Position numbers and translations under genes: made by a program
The notes under the pieces: model-generated
Databases searched by the model: none
What the model saw: the letters and a program-made list of their open reading frames with translations, nothing else
What the model was told of the DNA's origin: nothing
Shown: piece by piece, positions 40,526 through 49,665 of the stretch
Position numbering within the stretch: position 1 is the first letter of the stretch
Layout of the letters: each line of letters starts with the position of its first letter
DNA from: Geodermatophilus sp. YIM 151500
Lineage (GTDB): Bacteria > Actinomycetota > Actinomycetes > Mycobacteriales > Geodermatophilaceae
Length of the DNA stretch: 64,000 nucleotides
NCBI RefSeq assembly: GCF_025716945.1
Contig: NZ_JAOVZT010000002.1
Coordinates: forward strand, 167,292 to 231,291
Direction of reading: 5' to 3'

Positions 40526-41814
40526 TGACGCTGCAGGTCTACACCGCGGTCACCGGCGCCACGTGGGAGGCGGGGCTGGTCGCCGCCCTCGACCGATCGG
40601 CGCACGGCATCACCGTCGTCCGGCGGTGCGTGGACGTCGCGGAGCTCCTCGCGGCCGCGGCCACCGGGACGGGGCAGGCCGCACTGCTGTCGGCCGAGCT
40701 GCGTCGGCTCGACGGTGACGCGGTGACCCGCCTGGAAGCAGCAGGCGTGGCCGTCGTCGGCCTGGTCGAGCCGGGCGACGCGCGGGCCGCCGACCGGTTG
40801 CGCGGTCTGGGTGTGGTGCACGTGCTGCCCGCGGACACCGATCCCGCCGCGATCGCGGACGCGCTGCGGGCTGCGGTCGCCGGAGGACCGTCCGCGGGGC
40901 GGGACGTCGCCGACCCTCGCGCGGCGCTGCCCGCCGCCGCTCCGCGCCGTCCGGCGGAGGACGCCCCGCCCGGTCGGGGACGGGTGGTCGCGGTGTGGGG
41001 ACCGGGGGGCGCACCGGGGCGGACGACCGTCGCCGTGGGCCTCGCGGACGAGGCCGCGCGACTCGGCGTCGAGACGCTGCTCGTCGACGGTGATGTCTAC
41101 GGGGGTGTGGTCGCGCAGGTGCTCGGGCTGCTCGACGAGTCACCCGGCCTGGCGGGTGCGGTGCGGCTGGCCGGCGCCGGTGACCTGGACGCGGCCGCGC
41201 TGGCCCGCCTGGCCTGGGCGGTGCGCCCGCAGCTGCGGGTGCTCACGGGCCTGCCGCGAGCCGGTCGCTGGCCGGAGTTGCGGCCGCGGGCGGTCGCCCG
41301 GGTGCTCGAGGAGGCCCGCCGGACGACCGACCTGGTGGTCGTCGACTGCTCCGCCCCCGTGGAGGAGGACGAGGAGCTGTCGTTCGACACGGCCGCTCCC
41401 CGGCGCAACGGGGTCACGCTGACCGTGCTCGAAGCGGCGGACACCGTGCTGTGCGTGGGCGGCGCCGATCCGGTGGCCCTGCAGCGCACCGTCCGGTCGC
41501 TCGGCGAGCTGCGTGACGTGCTGCCGGAGGCCGAGCCCGTGCTCGTGGTCAACCAGCTGCGCCGCGGCCCCGTGCCCGGCGATCCCCGCGCGGAGATCGC
41601 CGCGGCGCTCGAGCGGTTCGCCGGGCGGGAGGTGACCCGGTTCCTGCCGGCCGACCGACGGGCGACCGACGCGGCGCTCGCGTCCGGCCGCACGCTCGCC
41701 GAGGCGACGCCGGGCTCCCCGCTCCGGACGGCGCTGCGGTCGCTGGCCTCGGACCTGACGGGGATCCGCGCGCCGGCGGCGCGGCGGCGCCGGCCGGCCC
41801 GGCGGACCGGCTGA
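40525..41814 (+). CDS. CpaE/TadZ-like MinD-family ATPase
   Basis: 429 residues from ATG 40525. The N-terminal 125 residues resemble a receiver-like domain (LLSAELRRLDGDAVTRLEAAGVAVVGLVEPGD). The ATPase core has a deviant Walker A, WGPGGAPGRTTVAVGLADEAA (Arg before TT where MinD-type proteins have Lys), followed by LLVDGDVYGGVVAQVLGL, VVVDCSAP as Walker B, and VLVVNQLRRG. It ends in a basic tail. CpaE/TadZ positions pilus machinery at the pole; related proteins affect septum placement. No pilus ATPase or pilin gene lies nearby. Confidence 0.83.
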   Translation: MTLQVYTAVTGATWEAGLVAALDRSAHGITVVRRCVDVAELLAAAATGTGQAALLSAELRRLDGDAVTRLEAAGVAVVGLVEPGDARAADRLRGLGVVHVLPADTDPAAIADALRAAVAGGPSAGRDVADPRAALPAAAPRRPAEDAPPGRGRVVAVWGPGGAPGRTTVAVGLADEAARLGVETLLVDGDVYGGVVAQVLGLLDESPGLAGAVRLAGAGDLDAAALARLAWAVRPQLRVLTGLPRAGRWPELRPRAVARVLEEARRTTDLVVVDCSAPVEEDEELSFDTAAPRRNGVTLTVLEAADTVLCVGGADPVALQRTVRSLGELRDVLPEAEPVLVVNQLRRGPVPGDPRAEIAAALERFAGREVTRFLPADRRATDAALASGRTLAEATPGSPLRTALRSLASDLTGIRAPAARRRRPARRTG

Positions 41815-41850
41815 CCGCCGTCCACCGGAGCGTGCCGAGCCGCCGACGGG

Positions 41851-41898
41851 CCGCCCCCGGGCCGCCCCCGGGCCGCCCCCGGGCCGCCGCCGGGCCGC
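41851..41898. repeat. 11-bp tandem repeat upstream of the WS/DGAT gene
   Basis: Four and a half units of CCGCCCCCGGG. The array lies in the 126-bp gap after the CpaE-like gene, about 40 bp upstream of the next start. A TACGGT hexamer follows at 41910. Confidence 0.8.
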
Positions 41899-41940
41899 CG
41901 TCGCGAGCACGTACGGTGGGCGCCTGGCTCGGGGAGGGAC

Positions 41941-43320
41941 ATGGTCGAGCGGCTGAGCAGCCTGGAGGCGTCGTTCCTCTACCTGGAGGACCCCGACACG
42001 CCCATGCACGTGGGCGGTGTCCTGGTCCTGGAGAAGCCGCCCGGCGGGTTGGACGCCGTGGCCGCGCTGGTCGGCGCCCGGCTGTCGCTGGTGCCGCGCT
42101 ATCGGCAGCGGGTCGTGGAGGTTCCCGGCCACCTCGCCAACCCGGTCTGGGTCGACGATCCCGACTTCGACCTCGGCTACCACGTCCGGCGGTCGGCGCT
42201 GCCCCGGCCTGGCAGGGAGGACCAGCTCCGGGCACTCGTGTCGCGGCTGTGCTCCCGCCCGCTGGACCGCCGCCGCCCGCTGTGGGAGCTGTACCTCGTC
42301 GAGGGCCTGGAAGGCGACCGGGTGGCGGTCGTCACGAAGACCCACCCCGCGCTGGTCGACGGCCTCGGTGCGATCGACCTCGGGCAGGTCCTGCTCGACA
42401 CGGTGCCCGACGCGCCGCTGCCGGAGCCGGAACCCTGGCGGCCCCGGCGGTCGCCGAAGGCGCCGGAGCTCGTGGTGCAGGCGGTCGGCGAGTACGCGCG
42501 ACGTCCCTCCACGGTCGTCGATGCCGCCCGGGGGACGTTCGGCGACCTGCGGTCGGCGGCCACCCGCCTGGGCGGGACCTCTCTCGGCCTGCTGCGGACC
42601 GTCCGGTCGGCGGTGGTCCCGGCGCCGACCAGCTCGCTGAACGCCTCCGTCGGCCGGCAGCGACGCGTCGCGGTGGCCCGGGCGGACCTCGACGAGCTCA
42701 AGGAGGTCCGCACGGCGCTCGACGGCACGGTCAACGACGTCCTGCTGTCGGTGGTCGCCGGAGCGCTGCGCGAGTGGCTGCTCTTCCGCGGCGACCCGGT
42801 GCTGGCGTCGACCTCGGTGCGGGCGCTGGTCCCGCTGTCGGTCCAGGGTGAGGACCTCGACCCCGGCAACCGGGTGTCGTCGTACCTGGTCGACCTGCCC
42901 GTCGGTGAGCCCAGCGCGCGCCTGCGGCTCACCCGGCTGACCTACGCGATGCGGGGCGTGACGTCGCACGGGCAGGCCGTCGGGGCCGACAGCCTGATCG
43001 CCCTCACCGGTTTCGCGCCCCCGACGTTGCACGCCCTCGGCGCGCGGGCCGCGCGCGGGCTCTCCCGGCGGCTGTTCAACGTGGTCGTGACCAACGTGCC
43101 GGGGCCCCAGGTGCCGCTGTACGCGGCCGGCGGCCGGATGCTCGAGGTGTTCCCGGTGGTGCCGCTCGCGCGCGGCCAGGGCCTGTCGATCGGCATGACG
43201 AGCTACGACGGGCGGGTGTTCTTCGGGTTGAACGCCGACCAGGACCGGCAGGGCGACGTCGACGTGCTGGCCGACCTGCTCGAGCAGGAGGTGGCCGTGC
43301 TCCTCGAGGCGGCTCGCTGA
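41941..43320 (+). CDS. Wax ester synthase/diacylglycerol acyltransferase-like protein with altered active site
   Basis: 459 residues, full family length. Start MVERLSSLEASFLYLEDPDTPMHVGGVLVLE is typical. C-terminal family blocks include STSVRALVPLSVQ, GNRVSSYLVDLPV, NVVVTNVPGPQVPLYAAGGRML and GLSIGMTSYDGRVFFGLNAD. The catalytic motif HHxxxDG appears as HPALVDG (about residue 137): the second His, the general base in this family, is Pro. Acyl transfer from acyl-CoA to alcohols or diacylglycerol is therefore doubtful. GGGAGG stands upstream of the ATG. Confidence 0.88.
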   Translation: MVERLSSLEASFLYLEDPDTPMHVGGVLVLEKPPGGLDAVAALVGARLSLVPRYRQRVVEVPGHLANPVWVDDPDFDLGYHVRRSALPRPGREDQLRALVSRLCSRPLDRRRPLWELYLVEGLEGDRVAVVTKTHPALVDGLGAIDLGQVLLDTVPDAPLPEPEPWRPRRSPKAPELVVQAVGEYARRPSTVVDAARGTFGDLRSAATRLGGTSLGLLRTVRSAVVPAPTSSLNASVGRQRRVAVARADLDELKEVRTALDGTVNDVLLSVVAGALREWLLFRGDPVLASTSVRALVPLSVQGEDLDPGNRVSSYLVDLPVGEPSARLRLTRLTYAMRGVTSHGQAVGADSLIALTGFAPPTLHALGARAARGLSRRLFNVVVTNVPGPQVPLYAAGGRMLEVFPVVPLARGQGLSIGMTSYDGRVFFGLNADQDRQGDVDVLADLLEQEVAVLLEAAR

Positions 43321-43446
43321 CCGTCCTCCCGACCGGTGGCCGGCGCCGTTCGGGTTGCGGCGGGCCGACCGGCCGACCGGTCCTCCCGGTGGTGGGGCCA
43401 TGCGGCGGGTTACCGTCCCTGTCCTGGGCGAACGGAGGGAGCCGGG

Positions 43447-43959
43447 GTGCGCGTGTACCTGCCCGCCACGACGACGGTGCTGCGCACCCTGGTCGAGCAG
43501 GGGCGCCTGCCCGGGCCGCACACCGCCTTCGCGGTCACCGGAGACCTCCGCCGCTTCTACGAGGTGAGCGACGCCGAGGCCGACCTGGAGGAGCTGGAGT
43601 ACGCGGCGCTGCTCGCCGCCGCCCGGGCGAGCCTCCGCCTGCTCGACGGTGATCCGTTCGCCGCGCCGCGACGCGCCGTGCTCGCGGCCGACGTCCCGGA
43701 CGTCGCGGTGGAGGAGCTGGGCGAGGACGACGCGGAGCGTGGTGCCGTCCGGGTGCGGGTCGACGTCCCGCTGGCCGACGTGGCCAGCGCGCACATCGAC
43801 GGCGTCGAGGCCGAGGCGGACGTCCGCGCCGCGGTGGCGGTCGTGCTGGAAGCCGACCTCGGCAGCGACGAGGCCCAGTTCGTCGTCGACCAGGCCGAGG
43901 GGCACGAGTTGGCCTGGTACGCCTCGCAGGAGATCGGTCCGGCGCTCGAACTCCTCTGA
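43447..43959 (+). CDS. DUF6912 family hypothetical protein
   Basis: 170 residues from GTG 43447, preceded by an AG-rich site (GGAGGGAGCC). Opening MRVYLPATTTVLRTLVEQG and LEELEYAALLAAARASLRLL are features I associate with the actinobacterial DUF6912 family (name from memory). The rest is acidic and alpha/beta, ending DEAQFVVDQAEGHELAWYASQEIGPAL. No catalytic motif seen. TACCGT about 35 bases upstream may be the -10. It is convergent with the large FtsK-like gene. Confidence 0.75.
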   Translation: MRVYLPATTTVLRTLVEQGRLPGPHTAFAVTGDLRRFYEVSDAEADLEELEYAALLAAARASLRLLDGDPFAAPRRAVLAADVPDVAVEELGEDDAERGAVRVRVDVPLADVASAHIDGVEAEADVRAAVAVVLEADLGSDEAQFVVDQAEGHELAWYASQEIGPALELL

Positions 43960-44024
43960 TCCCGCCGGGACCGTCGGGGATCTGCCACGCCGTCCGGCCC
44001 CGCGCGCACCCCCTCGCCCATCCG

Positions 44025-47000
44025 TCACGGCGGCCCCGCCTGCCGGCGCCGCGCCACCTGCACCCGCAGGACCTGGCCGCCGACGGCGAGCCAGCCCGAG
44101 CCGGGGCGCACGGGCACCGGCGTCCGGGGCAGCCGCACGCCCAGCAGGTCGGCGTCCCCCGGACCCGGGCAGAGCAGCAGCAGGCTCCGCTGGCGCCGGA
44201 GGGCGCTCACCGGTCCCGCGTAGTGGCCGGCCAGGTCAGCGGCGCCCGCGGCCGCCAGGAGGGCGACGCCGGCGGGCTCCCCCGCGGCCGGCAGCGCGCC
44301 CAGGGCCGGGACGGCGGCCGGTGCACCCAGGTCGTCCACGACCACGGCGCCCGGTCGGCCCTCGCGGGCCTGCAGCCATGCGGACACCGCCGCGACCTCA
44401 TCCGGCGCGGCCCACGTGACGGCGTCGCCGGGCCGCGGCGGTCCGCCGGGCCGGACCGCTCCGGATGGCACGCCGCCGTGCCGCGGTCGGCCGACTCGCA
44501 GCACGGGGTGGCCGCACGCCGCCAGGTGGACGGTGAAGGCGTCCAGCGCCGTGGTCCGGCCGCTGCCCGGCGGGCCGGCCACCAGCAGGCCGCCGCTGCG
44601 CAGCAGGTCCACCCGGAGCACGGAGCCCTCGTCGCCGCCCGGTCCGACCGCCAGCTCCAGCGCCGGCGCGGCTCCGGCGGTGTCCGGCGTCGGGGCCGGC
44701 GTGGACGCCGGCGCCGGCGACGGCAGGGTGAGGACCGGGTCGGGCTCGAGCTCGACGATCTTCAACGGTCGGCGCCCGCCGGGGGCGCCGGTGCCCGGCC
44801 GGCGTCCTCGCAGCTCGGCGGCTGCCGTTGCCGTCGCCGGTGGCCAGCCGGGACGGGGTCGGGCCAGCTGGCACTCCACCGCGTCCTCGCCGAGCAGCGC
44901 GCGACCCGGCGGGCGGTGACCCGGTACGGCGCGCGCCGGGACGCCCGCCACGGCGTAGTCGGCGCGGTCCGGCAGGGGCAGCACCAACCGCCGGGTGACT
45001 GCCGCGGCCAGCCGACCACCGGGAACGGCCCGGTCGGCGGTCAGCACGCAGGTGAGCCCGGCGGCTGCACCCTCGCGGACGAGGCGCAGCAGGGCACCCG
45101 CCCCACGGGCCGGGTCGCCGTCGTCGAGCAGCGTGCCGGCCGCTTCGGCACCGTCGACCAGCAGGAGCACGAGCGGCTCCCGCACGGTGCGCGGGCCCGC
45201 CCTCCGCCGGGCGACCTCCCCGGCGAGCCGGTCGACGAGCCGGACCGTCCGCAGGGCGTCGTCGCCGGCGGTCACCGTGCCGGTGTGCGGCAGCGGGGCG
45301 GCCTCGGCCGCCAGGGACCCGCCGCCCATGTCGATGACGTGCACGTGGAGGTCGTCCGGGGGCAGCGACCGGGCCGCCTCGCTGAGGACCGTCCGCAGGA
45401 ACGTGGTGCGGCCGCTGCGGGGGCCACCGGCCGCCAGCCAGCCGCCGCCCTCGCGCAGGTCGAGGCGGAGCGGCTCCTGCGCCTGGCGCCGAGGCAGGTC
45501 GACGAGGCCGACCGACAGCACACCGGCCGCCGACGGCCCACCCGCGGCGCTCTCCGGGCCGCCGCCGGAAGGCATGAGGTCCCCCGGGAAGATCTCGTCG
45601 GGCAGCGGTCGCCGCCAGGGCCGGTGGGGGAGCCGCACCGTGCTGGTGGCGGTGTGCCGCCGGATCCCGGCGACGATCGCGGCCAGGTCGCTCGGCTGCT
45701 CCGGACCGCCCGGCCGAGGGGCGGCCGCAGCCCCGGCCGGCCACTGCCAGCGGACGGCCTGGGGACCGGCCGTCCCCTCCCGCGGTGGCTGTGCCGCGAC
45801 GTGGGCGATCTGGAGGAGGACGGGGGCCGCGCCGCCCGACCGGACGTATGCCCGCCCCGGCACGTCGACGGGCAGGTGCGCGGCCGCGGGTACGGCGAGC
45901 ACGTCGCGTGAGTCGCTCTCGTCCGTGGTGCGCAGGCAGATGCGCAGCGTGGAGTTGGCCTTGATCTCGGGGGAGACGACGCCGCCGGGCCGTTGGGTGG
46001 CCAGGACCAGGTGCACCCCCAGCGAGCGGCCCCGCTGCGCGATGCCGACCAGCCCGGGCACGAAGGCGGGCAGCTCCTCGACCAGCGTGGCGAACTCGTC
46101 GACCACGATGACCAGCCGGGCGAGGTCGACGTCGTCCGGAAGGGCGGCGAGGTCGGTGACGCCGGCCGCGGCGAGCACCTCCTCGCGCCGCACCAGCTCC
46201 GCGGTCAGCGAGCTCAGCGCGCGGGCGGTGGAGGCGCCGTCCAGATCGGTGAGCAGGCCCACCGTGTGCGGCAGGTGCGCCGCCTCGCCGAAGGCGGCAC
46301 CGCCTTTGTAGTCGACGAGCAGGAAGGAGCAGCGGTCGGGCGGGTGGGCGAGCGCCCACCCGGCGATCAGCGTTCGCAGCAGCTCGGACTTGCCGGACCC
46401 GGTCGTGCCGGCCACGAGGGCGTGCGGGCCCTGCCGGCACAGGTCGAGGGCGTGCGGCCCGCCGGCCGACCACCCGAGCGGGGCGACGAGCCGGTCACGG
46501 GCGCGGGACCAGGAGCCGGTGACCCCGCCGCCCGCGGCGAGCCGCAGCCCGGTCGACGGGACGTCGAGCAGCCGCGTCCGCCGGGGGAGCGTGCCGGCCG
46601 CGGGCGGGCTGGTGAGGGGCGCGAGGTGGCGCGCCACGTCGGCCGCCACGTCCGGGGCCAGGCGGTCGACCACCACCCCGCCGTTGTCCGGCGCGCCCCG
46701 GCGGACGAGCACGGCCTCGTCGCCGGTCTCACCGGTCAACCGCAGGACCGCATCGGGTGAGAAGGGGAGCCCGGCGCCGCCGGCGGCCGACGTGAGGACG
46801 ACGACCCCGGCGTCCCGGGCGCCGAGCAGGCACGCGGCGAGCGGCGCGCCGATCGGTCGGTCGACGATGACGACGAGGTGGCTCCCGCCCACCGTCGTGC
46901 CGCTCGGGCCGGAGCCCGTGGTCCCGCCGGCCCGGGCGGCGGCCACCGCGGCGGTGAGGCGCTGCAGGACGGCGTCGTCGTCCGCCGCGTCCACGACCTC

Positions 47001-48437
47001 GGTCGGCCGGACCCGGACGGCGGCCCGCGGCAGGTGCGGCAGCCACCGGGCCCACCGCCAGTCGGCTACGCGGCCGGGCTCGAGGAGGAGCAGCAGCGTG
47101 ACGCCGTCCGGCGGGTGCAGCACGGCCACCTGGACCACGACCGCGCGGAGGACACCGAGCGCGCGCTCCCGCGGCCCGGTGACCGCGAGCCCACCGGTGG
47201 CCCGCAGGTCGACCACGACCGGGAGGTGGTCGGCACGCGCGGGCGCCGGAGGGGCGTCCGGATCGCGGCGGAGGACGCGCGTGCGGCCCGGGCCGGTGCC
47301 CACCCGGATCACGAGCGCGTCGGCGTCGCCGGGTCGGCGAACCCACAGCGGCGTCGTCCGTCGCCGGGCCGCCGTGGCGAGGGTGGCCAGGTCCGGGTGC
47401 GCGGCCTCGGCCAGCCGCACGTCGGCGGCGACGGCCTCCGCCAGGCGCTGCTCCGCGGCGGCTCGGTCGGCGGCGTGGTCGGCGGCGGCGCGGCGCCCGC
47501 TGCGCCGGCCGGACCAGCGGTCGGACCACCAGGTGCCGAGGGCGACCAGCGGGCCGAGCAGGGCGAAGAACAGGAAGGTGGGGGTGCGCAGCAGCACGGA
47601 CAGCGCCACTCCGCCGACGGCCGGCAGGGCCACCCCCACCCACGCGAGCCGCCGGGGCGGGACGGGCGACGGCGGTCGTGGAAAGGTGACCTCCGTCTCC
47701 ACCGGGGGGACGGGCAGCCGCGTGGGAGCCCGGACCCGGGCCCGCCCGCCGGCAGCGATCTCGTGGGTGAGCGGTGTCCCGGTGGGGCCGGCGACGGTCA
47801 GGGCGCTGCGGCCCAGCCGGAGGACGGCACCGGCCGGCCAGGCCGTGCCGCCCGCCAGGACGCGCCCGTCGAGCCGACTCCCGTTGGTGGAGCCGAGGTC
47901 GGCCACGGTGATGCTCCCGCCGCCGACCCGGACCTCGGCGTGCCGACGCGAGACGTCCGGATCCGCCAACTGCACCGCGGCGCCGGCGCCGCGGCCGACG
48001 ACGTGTCGTCCGCGAGGGAGCGGGACGGCGATCCCGGCGTCCGGTCCGCCGACGACGCGCAGCTCGAGGGCGCTCCCGCTGCCGCGGGACGGCCCGATCG
48101 GCACGTCGGGTCCGATCCGATCACCGCCCGGGCGGCGCGGCCCGGGCCGGTCGACGCCGAGGACGGCGCCGTGACGGAGCGCCTCGTGGGTCAACGGGAC
48201 ATCGTCCGCGAGCCTGCTCGAGCCCGCCCACAGGGCCTCGACCGGGACACCGAGGTCGCGGCGCAGCGCACGGAGGGCATCGCACACGGCGTCGCTGTCG
48301 TCGGCGAGCAGCTCCACGTCGACGGCGCCTTCCCGCCCGTGCAGCGTCCAGCAGCGGCTGCCCCGCGCGGCGGGCGGTGGCTGCCCGTCGTCCCTCTGCG
48401 AGGGGACGCCAAGGGGGGCGGGCGGCGGAGTGGTCAC
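44025..48437 (-). CDS. FHA-FtsK/SpoIIIE ATPase, EssC/EccC-like (type VII secretion)
   Basis: 1470 residues. Order: ubiquitin-like N-terminal domain (about 27-100), FHA domain (about 125-215; GRHVVGRGAGAAVQL, VSRRHAEVR, DLGSTNGSRLDG), two transmembrane helices (about 263-300), linker, then three FtsK-type ATPase modules. Module 1 (near 675) is intact: GTTGSGKSELLRTL, LLVDYKGGAAFGE, LVIVVDEFATLVEEL, LATQRPGG. Modules 2 (near 1010, GPRSGRTT) and 3 (near 1290, GPPGSGRTT) have Arg in place of the Walker A Lys. This is the EssC plan. A WXG100-like gene is divergent 151 bp away. It would drive export of that substrate. No EccB, EccD, EccE or mycosin genes are visible. Confidence 0.88.
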   Translation of the reverse strand: MTTPPPAPLGVPSQRDDGQPPPAARGSRCWTLHGREGAVDVELLADDSDAVCDALRALRRDLGVPVEALWAGSSRLADDVPLTHEALRHGAVLGVDRPGPRRPGGDRIGPDVPIGPSRGSGSALELRVVGGPDAGIAVPLPRGRHVVGRGAGAAVQLADPDVSRRHAEVRVGGGSITVADLGSTNGSRLDGRVLAGGTAWPAGAVLRLGRSALTVAGPTGTPLTHEIAAGGRARVRAPTRLPVPPVETEVTFPRPPSPVPPRRLAWVGVALPAVGGVALSVLLRTPTFLFFALLGPLVALGTWWSDRWSGRRSGRRAAADHAADRAAAEQRLAEAVAADVRLAEAAHPDLATLATAARRRTTPLWVRRPGDADALVIRVGTGPGRTRVLRRDPDAPPAPARADHLPVVVDLRATGGLAVTGPRERALGVLRAVVVQVAVLHPPDGVTLLLLLEPGRVADWRWARWLPHLPRAAVRVRPTEVVDAADDDAVLQRLTAAVAAARAGGTTGSGPSGTTVGGSHLVVIVDRPIGAPLAACLLGARDAGVVVLTSAAGGAGLPFSPDAVLRLTGETGDEAVLVRRGAPDNGGVVVDRLAPDVAADVARHLAPLTSPPAAGTLPRRTRLLDVPSTGLRLAAGGGVTGSWSRARDRLVAPLGWSAGGPHALDLCRQGPHALVAGTTGSGKSELLRTLIAGWALAHPPDRCSFLLVDYKGGAAFGEAAHLPHTVGLLTDLDGASTARALSSLTAELVRREEVLAAAGVTDLAALPDDVDLARLVIVVDEFATLVEELPAFVPGLVGIAQRGRSLGVHLVLATQRPGGVVSPEIKANSTLRICLRTTDESDSRDVLAVPAAAHLPVDVPGRAYVRSGGAAPVLLQIAHVAAQPPREGTAGPQAVRWQWPAGAAAAPRPGGPEQPSDLAAIVAGIRRHTATSTVRLPHRPWRRPLPDEIFPGDLMPSGGGPESAAGGPSAAGVLSVGLVDLPRRQAQEPLRLDLREGGGWLAAGGPRSGRTTFLRTVLSEAARSLPPDDLHVHVIDMGGGSLAAEAAPLPHTGTVTAGDDALRTVRLVDRLAGEVARRRAGPRTVREPLVLLLVDGAEAAGTLLDDGDPARGAGALLRLVREGAAAGLTCVLTADRAVPGGRLAAAVTRRLVLPLPDRADYAVAGVPARAVPGHRPPGRALLGEDAVECQLARPRPGWPPATATAAAELRGRRPGTGAPGGRRPLKIVELEPDPVLTLPSPAPASTPAPTPDTAGAAPALELAVGPGGDEGSVLRVDLLRSGGLLVAGPPGSGRTTALDAFTVHLAACGHPVLRVGRPRHGGVPSGAVRPGGPPRPGDAVTWAAPDEVAAVSAWLQAREGRPGAVVVDDLGAPAAVPALGALPAAGEPAGVALLAAAGAADLAGHYAGPVSALRRQRSLLLLCPGPGDADLLGVRLPRTPVPVRPGSGWLAVGGQVLRVQVARRRQAGPP

Positions 48438-48588
48438 GACGCGATCCTCGTCGGCCGCGGGCTCCGCCCGGGCCGGTCGGCGCCGGGCTGTGGACGGCGA
48501 GCGTGCCTGTGGACAGGCGCCCCGGGCGCCGCCGGGGACCGCCTAGCGTGCGCTCCGACCGGGAGGGACCCGGACGCGAGGAGGACCC

Positions 48589-48882
48589 GTGAAGGTCGAC
48601 ATCTCCACCCTGCAGTCGATGGCCGGGCAGTGCCGGGCCGAGGCGTCCGACACGACGGCGCGGCACGCCACGCTGTCGGGCAGCATCAACGCCTCCGTGC
48701 TCGAGGGCTGGACCGACAGCCAGGCGGCGGTGCAGTTCAGCCAGCTGTACGAGCAGTGGCGGTTGGCCGCCCTCGGTGTCAGCGAAGCGCTGACCGGGAT
48801 GGGCGGGCTGCTCGACAGCGTCGCGGCCTCCTACCAGCAGCACGAGTCGGACATGGCTGCGCGCATCGGCTCGATGATCTGA
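48589..48882 (+). CDS. WXG100-like small secreted protein
   Basis: 97 residues from GTG 48589 with GAGGAGG upstream. All-helical, with a central turn EGWTDSQAAVQF where the family has WxG (here W-T-D), and a C-terminal YQQHESD fitting the YxxxD/E type VII export signal. It resembles ESAT-6/EsxA-like proteins, which form helical-hairpin dimers and exit through EccC/EssC. The divergent FHA-FtsK gene is the likely export motor. No second Esx partner is present, so a homodimer is likely. TAGCGT at 48543 may be the -10. Confidence 0.85.
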   Translation: MKVDISTLQSMAGQCRAEASDTTARHATLSGSINASVLEGWTDSQAAVQFSQLYEQWRLAALGVSEALTGMGGLLDSVAASYQQHESDMAARIGSMI

Positions 48883-49036
48883 TCCGAGGGAGCGGCCGGG
48901 CCGGCGGCCGTAGGATCACTGGCCGTCCAGTCGGGGCGTCGACGCTCGACGGCGGGCGGCGGCACCGGACCGGCCGGCTGCCAGCCCGGTGCCGGTGCCC
49001 TGCCTCGTGCAGTCGTCGAGCCCCGGGGGCGGAATC

Positions 49037-49543
49037 GTGCAGTTCGGTCGCTACTACGAGGAGTTCGAGGTCGGCGCGGTCTACAAGCACTGGCCCGGCA
49101 AGACCGTCACCGAGTACGACGACCACCTGTTCTGCCTGTTGACGATGAACCACCACCCGCTGCACCTGGACGCCCACTACGCCCAGGAGACCACCGACTT
49201 CGGCCGGAACGTGGTGGTCGGCAACTACGTCTACTCGTTGCTCCTCGGGATGAGCGTGCCCGACGTGTCGGGCAAGGCCATCGCCAACCTCGAGATTGAG
49301 TCGCTGCGGCACGTCGCGCCGACGTTCCACGGCGACACCATCTACGGCGAGACCACCGTGCTCGACAAGACCGAGTCCCGGTCGAGGGACGACCGTGGCG
49401 TCGTCCACGTCAAGACCATCGGCTACAAGCAGGACGGCACCGTCGTCTGCGTCTTCCGGCGCAAGGTGATGGTGCCCAAGCGGTCCTACGGGGAGGCGCG
49501 TGGCGGCGAGCAACCCGGGCGCCCGGAGCCCGTCGCGCGCTGA
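49037..49543 (+). CDS. MaoC-family dehydratase/hydratase
   Basis: 168 residues from GTG 49037. Hot-dog fold enoyl-CoA-hydratase type: FGRYYEEFEVGAVYKHWPGKTVTEYDDHLFCLLTMNHHPLHLD with the catalytic Asp/His region, then RNVVVGNYVYSLLLGMSVPDVSG and SLRHVAPTFHGDTIYGETTVLD. The sequence style is close to mesaconyl-CoA/beta-methylmalyl-CoA hydratase-like MaoC proteins. Substrate is not determinable. It follows the WXG100 gene but shares no obvious function with it. Confidence 0.87.
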   Translation: MQFGRYYEEFEVGAVYKHWPGKTVTEYDDHLFCLLTMNHHPLHLDAHYAQETTDFGRNVVVGNYVYSLLLGMSVPDVSGKAIANLEIESLRHVAPTFHGDTIYGETTVLDKTESRSRDDRGVVHVKTIGYKQDGTVVCVFRRKVMVPKRSYGEARGGEQPGRPEPVAR

Positions 49544-49665
49544 CGGGCTGCGGCTGTGCGGCCCGGGTGCGACGGCGCGGCCCGCGACCGCTCCGGACCT
49601 CCGGTGCGGCCAGGTGGGCGGGACGCCTCGTCGGGTGGCGGTCCTGTCCGGTCGCCCGCCGGTGG

